Source: Paracentrotus lividus (Eukaryota > Echinodermata > Echinoidea > Camarodonta > Echinidae). Taken from it: DNA of 64,000 bases. Shown in pieces: positions 47,735 through 61,500 of this stretch (its first letter is position 1; each line of letters starts with the position of its first letter). The notes below the pieces were generated by a model. It did no database searches. It saw only the letters and a list, made by a program, of their open reading frames with translations, and was not told where the DNA came from. Made by a program: the position numbers and the translations under genes. The stretch covers positions 23,258,893-23,322,892 of the forward strand of contig CALNVZ010003429.1 in assembly GCA_940671915.1 (NCBI GenBank), in the 5' to 3' direction.

Positions 47735-48835
47735 CTCCTCACACACACACACACACCATGCACCCTTCATCCTCCTACACACTTATCTCCCACATATACC
47801 CCACAAAACTGCACCCTCATTCTCCCACAATACCCCACACACCTTCCTGCCCACCTCATCCCTCCCACATAACCCCACACACTCTGCACCTCATCCATGC
47901 CACATAAAATCTCCCACCACCGCACTGCACCCTACCACACATACTACCTCACATGTCACTGCCGACCCTACTTCCCCTCCCACATGCAAGCCCCACATGC
48001 ACTGCCCACCCTCGATTCTCCCACACACACTCTGCACCATTCATCCTCCCAAAAACTATCACACACACCAGTTGCCACCCCTCATCCTACCCACAACATC
48101 TACCCCACACACAGTGCACCCTCATACCTCCCACATACCCCATCACAACACTACATGCTACCCTCTATCCCTCCCACCATAAACCCCCCCACACATATGC
48201 CACCCTCAAATACCCCATCACACAAATACTGTACCGCTCATCCCACCCGACAACCACACCTCACCCTCCCATCAATAATACCCACACAATATACTGCTAC
48301 CCTCATCCTCACCACACATATACCCCACACACACACTGCACCCTCATGCCTCACCACATAATACCCTACACACACACTGTACCGGTCATCCTCCAACATA
48401 TACCCCACACACACTGGTACCCCTCATGCTCCTCACATTATACCCCCACCATCCTCTCACACCATACCCTCACACACTGCACCCTCATCCTCTCACAAGA
48501 TACTCCATAGACACCCGCACCCTCATCCTGCTGACACTATACCCCCACATCCACAACTGTCACCCTCCATCCTCCGCCACATGACACCCCGTAAACACTT
48601 GCACCTTTCATCCCCACAATATAGCCTCCCATGTCCTCCAACATAATCCACACTAACATACATCACACACCACACACAACCCAAACACCATAATTCCCAA
48701 TAGGCACTTCTCATGTACCACATACCTACAATACATACACAAACATCACCATCACACACCACCATCCCCTCGCCCACAATCCAGAACCACATAAGCACTG
48801 TCCCCATCACATCCACATGATCACAGGAGTTCCAT
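47735..48835. repeat. C/A-rich minisatellite downstream of the IgGFc-domain gene
   Basis: Irregular units of about 35 bp built on CACACTGCACCCTCATCCTC and CCACATATACCCCACACA. The copies vary in length base by base. Pro/Thr/His-rich open frames over it (47,897-48,510) come from the repeat and are not genes. Confidence 0.88.
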
Positions 48836-48912
48836 TTGATGCCTTTAAAGTGTTTATTGCTTTAGCTAGTTTGCCATTGAGTAAAGCATTACAACCATTT
48901 CCTGTTTAGGTT

Positions 48913-49082
48913 CCTTCTCCATTCAAAAGGCGTCAGTTTCCCGTGGGTTCCTGTTCCACCCCAGGAAGCAGCCGGCTTTCAGCTTTTAACATGATTAAGA
49001 TTTCGGGATTCTATTCAAAAGCCGATAAAACGGCGTTTGGAACAAAGGATGCGGGAAACTGACACATTTTGAATGGAGAAGG
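48913..49082. mobile_element. 170-bp inverted-repeat element
   Basis: CCTTCTCCATTCAAAAGGCG, then CAGTTTCCCG, faces CGGGAAACTG, then TTTTGAATGGAGAAGG. The interior is short. No coding content. Confidence 0.7.
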
Positions 49083-49119
49083 CGCCTTACCGTTGTATAA
49101 ATACATGTCTAATGAAGTA

Positions 49120-49370
49120 ATGACGAATTTCATTCCCCAAAGGGACTAAATCCACCTTTGATGAAAATTGAATTGTTCATGTCTATCCATTCTCATGTGA
49201 ATATCTATCTTTGAAAGTTTTATCCTAAATTCTGATTGCAAAGATATAAATATGCATCTTTTAATTTTGTTTTTCCATAGATACCTGTACAAAGTTAAGT
49301 GAACAAATGCCTTTTTATCTGAAGTTGCAAAAGTAGATTTAGGCTCTTTTTGAATGAAAATTTTCACATA
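49120..49370. repeat. Family D fragment
   Basis: TTTCATTCCCCAAAGGGACT and a facing TAGGCTCTTTTTGAATGAAA at about 49,340 resemble the words of the element at 43.2-44.0 kb. Confidence 0.5.
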
Positions 49371-49726
49371 TACATTTTTTACTAAGTTTATATTGTCTTG
49401 ACACCAAATCCCCAAAACCAATGATACATGTATGCTATAAATCAAGAGTTGTAGATATTGTGCATAAATCAAAATAAGTTGATTTCAAATGGAAGGTATT
49501 CAAAGAATAAAACTAAACCATTGTGAAATACAGAAAGATGAACTTGTGAAATGAAATTGTTTATCTCATTTAAAACATACATGAGTAATCAATCTGCTTG
49601 CATTTCACAGATTTATCTTTTCTCAACGCTACAAAAAGTAACATAACCATACAGTAGTAATCTACAGGCCACTCTCATTATACTGAGGTGCTTGAGACCA
49701 TGGAATCTTGTTATACTGAACATATG

Positions 49727-50253
49727 GACCCGTATTCCATACAGGACTTAAGTGTTTGTCTAAGTCTAAGCATTTTTTTATAAGATTTTGTCTAAGATAA
49801 GAAAAATGCCTTTGCCGTATTCCAAACACATTGGGCTCTTTGTCTGCGTTCTGAAAAAAAAAGTAAAAGACTTAACTTGTTATGATGATATCTGATTATT
49901 TCAAAAGAATTTGATTAAAGTTGCCATGTTTAGTTTGTGGTTTCAAATGAGCTTGCTGTATAATCAGCTTATAAGTTAAGCCACTAGGTAGTAGGCTTAA
50001 AGTTAAGATAAAATTCTCATTTTTATGTGCATATTTGAAGGTGCATCTCCATTTAAAACTTTTGGCTTAGCCAAAATCCAAGGATTTATGCTTAAACTGT
50101 CAAAATCGGCTAAGTAAAAAGTCTTAATTTAAGAAAAAAACTTAGCCATTTTGTTTTGAATGAATACGCATTTTGGCTCAGAATATTGACTTAGCCAAAA
50201 GATAAGCAAAAATGCTTAAATTTCATGTTTAAGTTGATAATGGAATACGGGCC
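49727..50253. mobile_element. ~527-bp MITE with CCCGTATTCCA ends
   Basis: GACCCGTATTCCAT on the left and ATGGAATACGGGCC on the right. The interior repeats CTTAGCCAAAA/TTTGGCTTAG and TTAAGT words in both directions, so the element has internal inverted structure. No transposase. Confidence 0.75.
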
Positions 50254-50881
50254 ATGGTCACATAGCCACATGTGCAGTACATTTGAAATCTGGAACTTGA
50301 GAGTTGCCTTGAGCATGATACCTAAATTTTGGTGTATTTATGCTCTTGTAAAGCGAGTAGACTCTACTACAGACTATGTGCACCATGGCCATATCTTGAT
50401 ATAAAGATAATCATCCTCCTGCTTTTTAAAGGAAAAACATGATTATTTATTCCTGATGAGAATTTTCACCTTCCTCAAAGTAGTAAGACACACATTAAAC
50501 ACAGCCATCGTAATGATGATGATGATATTTACATATTATATTGTTAATTCATAACTAAGACATTTATCTTTATTTTCCTTGGAAATTCCAAGCAGATTTT
50601 CTTGACAGTAAAAAGAGATGAATCCACAGTTGGGTAGTACTGTAAAAGGCATAGTACTTGTAAAAAGGCACAAAGAGCAAAATACATTTTGGAAGAAAAA
50701 ATATTTGATCCTCCATCTTAAAATGGAACAAATAAATAAAATAAAAAATAAAAGAATATAAAACAATGAATAAACATAGCACATTATATCTTTGAAAAAC
50801 ACCTGTACATGCGCTTATAAAAATTGATGACACAAAGCTTCACATTATGAACTTTACAGCTAAATTTCATTAAAGACATAC

Positions 50882-51651
50882 ATACATGTGGTCATATTCA
50901 AACTAAGTGGGACATTTAGCTGAAATTTCAATGTGGTGCTGTGTCTTTGAAAATGCAAATTAGGATCTGAAATCAGCCCAAAAGCTTCTTTACAATATAA
51001 CCAAATATTTAAGTTAAAAAAATTTGTGATCCAGTTTTCTTACGCTGAATAATTGATCAAACAAGAATTTGCACATATGGGACTATGGTGCTTTAAATGC
51101 CTCTTATTCTTATATCTAGTCCCTTTTTTCAGATTTTTTTTGCTTAAAGTAATTTTCATGGATTACTATAACATGGCATATACACACAGGTAATTTCGAT
51201 CTCGTTATTTACTTGAATTGTTGCATTTAAGGCACTGGTCGTGTCACTCACGTTTTGGATGTCGTGTCACTCACGACACACAGAGGTAGACCATATTCCA
51301 CAGAGAGGGAATGATTGATCAGGGCAATAAATGTTAGAGAGGTACACTATTCATGTAGATATACCAGCACTTATGGTACCCTTAAAGATCTACTTGAGCA
51401 GAAATTCAACCATAACCAATGATGGTCAGAAACCCATGTCTTTTTTCTGTCGTGTCACTCACACACTGTTTTTTAATCATAATTTCCAGGACCAATTGTA
51501 AAATTCAAATCAAACTGGAAATAACACATGCCACTCCTACATTATACATACTATGGTAGTTGTGATCCATTCATAACCTACAAGTGCAAAGATATGCGCC
51601 CTTCTATCAGTCCAAATGTCGTGTCACTCACGTTTGAATATGACCATGTAT
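50882..51651. mobile_element. ~770-bp TIR element with repeated GTCGTGTCACTCACG
   Basis: ATACATGTGGTCATATTCAA faces TTGAATATGACCATGTAT. The 15-mer GTCGTGTCACTCACG or a close variant occurs at about 51,239, 51,262, 51,449 and 51,618. No coding frame. Confidence 0.75.
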
Positions 51652-52122
51652 ATAAATTGTATATAGCAGCAGACATGTAGATTCAGCTGCTAAAAACAAA
51701 ACCTCTTTTTAACCCTTGACTATCTTCATATATCATTGATCTACAATATGATAAGACACTCCCTTTTCTTTCTCTTCGTCATGATAATCAAGATATGATG
51801 ATCAACTGTTTTTATAGAAAGTAAACATTTTCCTCCATATGACATTTCAAGTTAGGGTGATTTACTGTTTTTCATGGCAAGTTAAATTTCATCTCCACAT
51901 TGTAATTCAAAGCATCACGTGATTAACTTTTGTGGTGGCAATAAATTTAATAAATTTTCATCTTTATAATTATACCTCTTGTCAAATTTTGATGATAAAC
52001 AGTATCATGGCAAGAAACATTTTATTTTCATAAGTGACTTAATTGGGATTAGAAAACTGTTATCATGGTGACAATATTTTCTTATATTATATCTTATATT
52101 TCTTATTCTACGTAACTTCATA
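51652..52122. other. AT-rich sequence 3' of the ERCC6L region
   Basis: Unique-looking sequence between the TIR element and the last supported minus-strand exon. No clear poly(A) signal could be assigned. Confidence 0.45.
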
Positions 52123-52513
52123 TCATCCCAAATCCAACCATTCGAATTGATATCCTTGATATTCTGCCCTCTTGGTTGGAGGACTGCCATCTTCTTCCTC
52201 TTGCTCTAGTAACTTAGTTCCATCCTTTGTTACATTCTCCGTATTATCATCATCATGAAGGCAGTCATGATCTTTATGAGAAGACCTTAATTCAACCTTT
52301 TCAAGGCTGTTGTCCATACTGTCTACATCACGCTGTCCAGGTTTACCAGAGATACCAGGAACATTATCTATCTTGTTTAATGTTCTTGACCGATCACTTA
52401 TGGAATCAATCTTCTTGAAACTCCTTGGTTCATCACTTACCGAATTACACTTTAAATGATGGATACTCTTCAGATTTCCTTCCTCTTCTTTTGTTGTTGT
52501 AATCTTCATCATC
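52123..52513 (-). CDS. Possible last exon of ERCC6L: acidic/polar tail
   Basis: The acceptor is TTTGGCTTACAG at 52,514. An open frame of about 130 codons runs to a stop at 52,123-52,125, ending QGYQFEWLDLG. It contains a 13-14-residue imperfect repeat (SVSDEPRSFKKID, SISDRSRTLNKID) and an acidic run. Its place in ERCC6L is inferred from strand and position only; it lacks the C-terminal domain known from the human protein. Confidence 0.45.
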
Positions 52514-55500
52514 CTGTAAGCCAAACATTTACTTTTCTGAGAAGACCTCTTTCAACTGTATGAAGGATGTCATCCATGTTGTTCTACGATCCATCTTATT
52601 TAATGGCTTTATAAGCCATCATTTGTGGCATTAGACTGTAGACATGTAAAGTGAAATGGTCTTCTTTTCATTATCACAACAAGAATCTCTGGCGGAGATC
52701 AATCGTCGACTAAGATGCTTGGAGTCTCTATTGATAACTGTAAAGTTGGAGTGGTTTTTCTTCTTTCTTTTAGCAACAGATAGTCACCTGGGAAGAATCA
52801 TCGTCTGAAGAGCTGGAGTCATTAAACTGTAAGTGATGGTCTTCTTTCTTTAACAACACAATCTCGTAGGAGTATCAATCGTCTGAAGAGCTGGAGTCAT
52901 CTATAATCCACACATTCATCAGCAGCCTGAGAAGATTCTTCTGGACATGTAGCCCCACTACGACGTTTCTTTGCCCATGATTTGCCGTTCTAATAAATAC
53001 AAAAGAACAATATGAAATAAAGTTACTATTGGTTTGAGGCAAACAATTTCAGAAGTAATCACTAACTGAATTAAATTCTAGATGCAATGCCCTGTTTACT
53101 GACGTTCTGCCCCGACATTAGCCCATAAGCTATTGCTTTCATATATGACATGCGCCCTATTTCCTTTAGAAGCATACTTCTAATAATTCAATTTTTAGCC
53201 TCTTCCCGTCATTGAAATCAAGAAATCAGCTATATGCATAACTCTTTCAAACTTTAAACTTCTCTGCCATCAAATGATAATTAGATCATCAAATTTGCAA
53301 GAATTTTTGTTGTGCTGTTGTGCTAAATGAAGAAAATACATTCCTACTACTCACCACATAAAAATGGGAAGAATTGGCTTTTTGCTCTTCCTTGATAGGA
53401 AGAAGAGGCTTTCGTCTTCCTTGATAGGGAGAAGAGGGCTTTCGCTCTCCTTGATAGGGAGAAGTGCCTTTTGCTCTTCCTTAGAATAGGAAGAAGAGGC
53501 TTTTGCTCTTCCTTGATAGGAAGAAAGACAGGCTTCGGCTCTTCCTTGATAGGAGAAGAAGGCTTCGCTCTTCCTTGGATAGGGAGAAGAAGGTCTTTTT
53601 GCCTCTGATAGGGAGAAGAGGCTGGTTCTTCTTGATAGGAAGAAGTGGTATTTGCTCTTTCTTTATAGAACAGCCCTGCCTTGGATCTTCCTTCTTTCAC
53701 TACATACTGACGTATTAGTGCTAGTCACATCTGTCAAATTTAGTGTTGGCTGCAGTTTTGTCTCGCAGCCTCTGGAGACTGCAAGGAGCAGGAAATGTGA
53801 AGAATACAAAAAAAGGAAAGCATAATGAAGACTTTAAAATGTTCCTTATTGATACATTCACCTATACCTGTATCATTGTGAAAACATTTCCTTTTGTGCA
53901 TGAGGTACAAGCTAAATATAAAATACAAATCTAATCTCTTAAAGATATATTACATGTCCATAACCACGAGCACAAGTACAACAGAATTTTGTATTGACTG
54001 AGGCAATTTTATCAGTCCAATTTTTCAAACATTAATCTATATGCCTATGTCTTCAGTATAGCAAAAATTTTGTCTAACAACTTTCTAATTATAGCAGGAG
54101 AGGAGAGTATTTATCCCTATCATGACCAATTTATTTTCAACTTTTTCAAACTTGCTTTAGAAACTACCTTTTGTATTGTCTTATCTTCATTGTGTAGCAA
54201 GGAAAGTTGCCATTTCTTCTCATTTGTGGAGCCCCTGTTCCGCCTATTGTCTGGCCGTCCGTCATTCATTCCATAACCAGGAAGACCATGGTTGTTGTCC
54301 TCTGCAAGCTGTCTTTCTGCCATCCTCACCTACAAAGAACATGGCAATAAAAAACATGAAAGGTCATTTCATGAATAACATATTTTTGTTCTTTTTGAAG
54401 GATTCAGTATGAAACACTACATTAAAGTAAATTTTTGTTACATTTCACAAAAAATAAAATGCGTCTGATGATTTCATAAACTACAGTCAACCTTTAAAGG
54501 ATTAAGTACTTCCAAAAACAAGTGCAAAAGAGATCGAAATGAATAAAATTCTATTGCTTTGACTGTAAAAACAAACTAATGAAAGTTTCAGATCAAATGA
54601 GAGTCATTTACTATCTAAAACGAGGCTAAGAATACGGCCGCGCATGATTAATTTACTACCGCTCTGTTGCAAGGTTAGCTGTCCAGTAGACATGGGGACT
54701 TCACGACAGGAAATGCGATGTACGTTGTGCTGCGTTGAAACGCACGCAGTTTTCAAAAGCATCTGGAAATGGTTTTGAAAATTTGAGTATAAAATCATAG
54801 ATATCTCGAAAGTAAAGCAAGCAATTAGACTGCAAATTGTCTAGGAATACCAGACTGACCTATGTATTTATAATCATGTTGGCAAAATGAGCCTAATCAA
54901 ATAAATTGCAATGTGAATATCATTTAATGTTGCTGCATCGCTTACAAAAATGTAATCACACAGGAAATAGTTCAACTACTCATATTCATGAAAAATTTAA
55001 ACGTGTGTTGGTAAAAAATATAAAGACACTGACCTCATGGGTTAATACGTAACTGTTTAAAATCAGGAACATGAGACATGCTTTGTTATAACAAATCTTT
55101 TTGTATTCATACTCATAATAACAGGAGTGAACTGTAAAGCTATATCCCTTACCTCGGCTTCAAAGTCCCCAATCTTTTCCTTTATGGTCTTGCTGTCCAA
55201 TGAAAACAACAGATCATGATCACTGATTCCACTCACTGACAACAAAAAACAACAGCATAATCATGAAAATCATCACATTCATGTGAAATAGTTATTCCTG
55301 AAAATCCTGAAAAAAGTAGATGATCACTTAACACAGGAAATGGAAAATGATCATAAAAATTATCATCTTGAATATATTGTTATTTAATGGCTGATAATCA
55401 TATTTTGAAAGGATATAGTGCCATAATATCAAAATGAAGGTAAACTTCAGATCGAGTAACAATAAAATAATTCTTGGGGAAGTTGTCCTTAGGTAATTGT

Positions 55501-58500
55501 CAATAAAGTAGATATTCGGACTCTTCTATATTCTAACTCACCTATTCATTATAAGAATACACTGTGAGCATCTAAATTTCTATCATATTGTCTCTGGTCA
55601 CCATGAAGGTTTGTAAAATAACTACTGAACCCCAGAACATTCACCTAGAAGGCTACCCCCTTACCCTACACCTAAGCCTAATTCTGTGAAGTCATTTTCC
55701 TGATACAAATCTTATTGGGTTGTTTTACAATCAGGATACACGCATTTGTCTCACTGGACCCAGAAAAAAGTTGTTTTGTTTTTCCTCAATTTTTGTGTTC
55801 TAAACAAGTTATTTAACTTGTTTAGAACACAAAAATTGATATGTATCCTGATTGTAAAACAACCCAATAAGATTTGTATCAGGAAAATGACCTCACAGAA
55901 TTAGGGTTAGGTGTAGGGTAAGGGGGTGCCTTCTAGAGGTGAATGTTTCTGGGGTTTCAGTAGTTATTTTACAAACCTTCATGGTGACCAGAGACAATAT
56001 GATAGAAATTTTAGTGCTCACAGTGTATTCTTTATAATGAATAGGTGAGTTAGAATTAAGAAGAGTCCGAATATCTACTTTATTGACATTTAAATGATAT
56101 TGCTTTTGAATTTTGAGGCATGAGGTAACCAACTTTTTTTTCTATAAGGGGTTCAAATTTACACGTAGTCAATTGCGTACTTCATTTTTCAGAGGTGTAT
56201 TTCAATAATATAATTTTTCTCTGGTAGGTTTTGCTCTAACAAAGCCCATAGCTGTCATCGTAAGATTTGAGATTACAGTACCCTAAATTTTCTTTTTATG
56301 GTGAACAGAAGTCATTTTTTGATGTTGTTCCGATCATAAAACAACCCATATTCTGACTCACCTATTTCTTTCAAGAATGCAATGTGAGCATCTAGCTCTC
56401 TATCAGATTGTCTCTGAAACAGCATGGAGCTTACTCTCTAGCACCACTGTGTTACTGATTTCTTAGTATTTCCAAGGAAAACAGATTTTTCAGCTCTGTT
56501 CGCTGGTAAAAATACTAAAAATAAAATTCACATTATTGATGATGGCATTTTCCAAGTCAGGAGATTGATTCAGGTTTTGTTTGACTTTCGCACGTTATAT
56601 ACAACTTAATATCCTGTTGCTAATATCTGCCCGCTGTAATCCCAGCCTAGCTGATCTTTAACTTCAACCTCCCAATACAGGAAAAATTCCCAAAAGAAAG
56701 AAAATTACTCTCATCTTTAAAAGATATGATTACATTGGTATTTCAAGAATAAACAGATCTTTTTTTCATTGGCTCTTGGTTTGTGGAACTTAGCAAAATT
56801 ACAAAATTCAAAAAGGCTTCTACTTTATGCAATTGTCCAGCACTATTAATTCTAGCAAAGGGAATTCAGAATATTTGCTGAGCCTAGCCTCAGAACGACA
56901 TTGTCACAATATTAATCAGAATTAATATATTCATTGTAATTATACAATATCTCTTGCAAACACTGCCATGTTTTGAATAAACAATAGTTGGAAATTTAAT
57001 TTTCTGAAATTAAATTTTTTATTCATTATAGGATGCAATATCAAAACCAGAAATTGAAAATGGTATTCCAAACCAAAATTCCAAACAAAATTAAGCATGG
57101 AAATTTGTCCTTTGAGAAGCACAAATATGCTCTTTCTACATTTAGTAAAGTTATAACATCTAGAACAAAATGGATTCTGAATGAAACCTACTTGTGAAAA
57201 TCAAAAATTCAATAGCCATGCATTAAACTTACCTGTATGTGTCCTCCCTCTGTATTACCATAGGTTTGCTTGATATATTGATTGTTTAAAAGATTTGGGC
57301 GCAGATATATGTCTCTCGTTAAGCTCTTCATATGTATAATTTTGGTAAGAATAAGTGAAAATTAATATGAGATTTGAACAACCAACTTGATTTATTCACA
57401 TAAATTATGTTTCTTAAATTTCTCAGACCAATAAGGCAGTGTATTCCAGGGCAGGTTTTTATGAAGTCGATAGACCTCGCATATATCTAACCTTTCACTT
57501 GTACTTTTTATCGTCTGACGTTCGGTGACCATAGAGACGATTTTTGGACGATAGGGGACCGCGGTCTCCCTTACTGCTTTGGTTATCGGGTAGATGGAAT
57601 TCCAACTTCGGATCAAACAATATCCTTGTTTGAAGAAGAAAACACATATTCATGAGATATCGGGAGGAATTGATTTGTATTGGTTTTTTATTATCCGATA
57701 GACAATAACTTGGACGGCGGGGTTCCTGGGACCGATCGGTTAGCCTCGGGGCCACTTTGCTTGGGTTTATCAGAAGTTTGGGGTTCCAAATTTGGATAAC
57801 CCGTTTTTTTTTTTAGATTGATAAGAAAACACATCTTAGAGGGCTGAGATATGAATAACTTGTATCTTGTGTTTTTTCAGGTTCAAATTTGGACAGGAAT
57901 CTAGGATTATACAGACCTACTCACCAATAACGACTCTATCCGCCCCTGTCAAGTTCAGTCCAGTCCCACCTACTTGAGTAGTGAGAAGGAATACATGATA
58001 AAAATCATCATCTTGGAAGTCCTTGATGATTGCCTCTCTCTCGTCCATAGATGTGATGGAACCATCAAGTCTTTTCCATCGAAATTGCTTTAGAGAAAAG
58101 AAAAGATCATTTATTGGGATAATAGTCTTAAATGGTAAAAGAATCTTGACAAAGCTCCAGCTAAGCTCCTTTTATTTCCCCTGACCCCCCAAACTTCTCT
58201 CAGAATTCTTGTTGCTGCCTCCCAACTGCTTAAAATGTTGTGTTCATCTTTCAAGATTTCATTGTTTATCCTGTACCCATAAGTTAATGGCCATCATCGG
58301 TTTAATTAACACAAGAAAAAGGTGAATAAAAAAAAACAACAACATTGTTATCTTATTCCTCATGCTCCAAGTGTTCATACCCAGCCGAAGCCAAAATCTG
58401 ATGGGGGGTGGGGGGGGGGCTGTCGGGACCTAGAGATACCCTCCCCCTTGACAGGCATAATTAACCTGAAAATATCAACCCTCATGAAGTAAAAACAGTT

Positions 58501-61500
58501 CAATGACTTACCCTGGTTCGAAGAATCTTCTCGATCATATTAAGCATCTTGAGGGAGCGGCTGAAGACCAGACATCGATGGCCTTCCTCCCTTAGATTCT
58601 CTAGGAGTTTGAACAGGAACTTGAGCTTCCCAGACTCTTCCTGAAGCACCTCCTCACTCACTCCTGTAATGTCGTTAGCTGCACACTCCTTAGAATTGCC
58701 ATTCTTGCCAAACCTGCATGGAAAGAGGGCAATACAAAGTGTCTCAACGAAAAGGCAACCCCAATTAACCCGTTGTATACTAAGGCCCGGCATATATGCG
58801 GGCTGAAAGACATAGAACATCCCTCTGTCGACCGTTTATTTCACTCATGATTGCATAAACCGTATAAAGACCTTATATGATTTTAACCATATTCTGACTG
58901 GGGGGGGGGTCAATTTGACCCCCCCCTGTACAAAATCCGCGACTGCCGCGACCCGGCGTCCTATGACTTTTTTCTTTCAAGTGTCACGCAACTTTTGACA
59001 CCAAGTTCGAAAAAATCGGACACCCTGTTGTCACGTTACGCAACATTATGTAATCGCATGTCAGGCCAAAATTGATCGAAAATCGTCATTTTGCATGCAT
59101 TTGTGTACAAAATAATTGATTTTCCTAAATTGCTTTCTAACACTGATAATTGTGCCATTATGAGCCTTTTGATTGATTAGATATGTCTTTATATTTCTTT
59201 ATCAAGAAACATTTTTCAAGCATAAAAAATTACAAAAACAAAGTAATACATAAGAAATAAAAACAATAGAATACATTAGAAATTCACAATACAATAGAAT
59301 ACAAAAGAATTAATTTGAAATTTCTGAATTTGTCAATTCAATATTATTGACTTTGCTACTCAGCAACTTTTATCAAAATTTGAGCTTCATAACTATATTT
59401 ATTAATGAAATATCAACGTTTTCAATAAAAAAGCATATAATTTGCATACGTGAGTATGCATAAATTAGCATAAATTAAATATCTGAATTTTTTTTCTGAA
59501 AAAAACATATCAGCGATACCCTTTACATGTGCAGCGACGTTCATGCAAAATTTCGCGGCGATCGGACCAGCCGCGGCCGAGATCTCGGGCTGGAGGGGGC
59601 GGGTCAAATGACCCCCCCCAATCAAAATCTCCTCTTGAAAAGCCCAGTCAGAATAGGGTTGACATTATCTGACAATGATCTCTTTAAACTCTTTGTTTCA
59701 TCTGTAAATGACATAAATTTCTTGCAAGCATGCTTGACAATCACGATTCATTCGGCTTTATGAAAAGTTCTCAGTATACAACGGGTTAACCCTAATCAGA
59801 CTAGGGTGTTTTGGTAGACTGGGGGGGGGGGCATGATGGCCTCCCTTAACCCTAATCTGCCCGGGGGGGGGCTAATTTAGCCCCCCCCTCAACATTTTTC
59901 GGGATAATTTTTTGACGCGAGAAGCTAAAGCCGCGGCTTAAACTCTTGTTTCATCTGTAAATGACGATTAAATTTCTGCAAAAAGCATGCCTTGACAATC
60001 ACGTTCATCGGCTTTATTGAAAAGTTCTCAGATATACAACGGGTATATAACCCTAATCAGGTACTAGGGTTTTTGGTTTAGACTGGGGGGGGGGGGGGGG
60101 CATGATTGGCCTCCCTTAAGATCTCGGTCCGATTCGCACGAGCGCACCAAAAAATTGCATGATGGTTAGTTGCGATAGACATTACAAAGATGGCCACTGC
60201 TTAATNNNNNNNNNNNNNNNNNNNNNNNNNTAATTTTTCCAAATTAATATCAATTTATTTTTAATTAGCATAATTAATTATGCTAATTTAAGCATGAAAT
60301 CACACTTTTTGCTCAATTGAACAAAATTAGGCTCCTAGAGGGTTAATTTTGTGTGTTAATATTCCTTAGGGCATTCCTAACGATTGTATTTGGAAAAAAA
60401 TTCTTGTATCAAAATTAATTTATGTATTTTATCGTTTTATGAATTTCTTAAGTATTTCTTTTTTTTTACCTTTTGTTTTCCTTTGTTTTTTCGCAAAAGT
60501 TATTGTACAACCATTTTAAACATATTTATAATGCTAAATATAATGCTAAATTGATTTCAGCCAATTAAAGAGAAAATATACATATCTTTGTGAATAAGGT
60601 GAGAAAAGCCCATTTGCATTGACTTTGTACACAAAATCACGTTTTTGAGCAGTTTTCGGTCTGGCAGATATTTTGAAAATCGTGCAGAGTCGTAACGGTA
60701 AGCCCGATTTTCACAAAAATTTTTTTTAAAAGATGCGCGAGACTTGAAAGTAAAAAGTCAGCAAGCGGCCCGATCAAAATTTTTCGCACAGTGAAACGTC
60801 GCGAAAAATGTTGAGGGAGGGGGGGGGGGGCGCTTTTTTATGGGTGAAATAAATATGAATAAACTATTTGTTTGTCTCCAATGAGAATGATGATAACAAC
60901 AACATGAACAATGATTAATAACGATATCAGTTTATTACAAAATGCTCAACCAGACTGACCGAAGTGCTTATTGTATATCATTACCCAGGTACAATGTAAA
61001 TGGATTGATTTACGATCTGAACGCACAATATGAAAGGATAAGACCTTAACCCTATCCAACTGGGCTTTTTGGGCAATGCCATAATGAGGGTGGGGGGGGG
61101 GGGAGATCTCGGCCGTGGACCGCGCGATCACGCCGAAAAGCGACAGAGACATCATCGGTGGCGTCATCTACCAATTCCTGAAGTAAAATTTTTTTTAAAA
61201 AGTCGATATCAAAGAAAATTTCTTAGGAATTTGTTTTATTGTTTTAGGAATTTCTGATGTATTTCTTTGTTATTCGACCTTTTGTTTTTCTTTGATTTTT
61301 TTTTAAATTATTGCATATACATTTTGAAGCATAATCATGCTAAAATAAAATAATTTCATCTTATGAAAGTAAAAATAATCATATATCAATAAATAGGATA
61401 CAAAAACTTCATTTGCATTGACCTTCTACACAAAATCAAGTTTTTTGAGATATATTTGGTCAGATGCAATTTTCGGTAGGGCCTATGTCCAATTTTCGTG

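Noticed and set aside
47897..48510. 154- and 185-codon Pro/Thr/His-rich frames after the IgGFc-domain gene
   Set aside because: Both come from the C/A-rich minisatellite in different frames; not a continuation of the mucin.
57392..57755. 74- and 86-codon minus-strand frames read as a separate protein
   Set aside because: The same bases match the ERCC6L motif VI exon in shifted frames, so these frames are by-products of indels.
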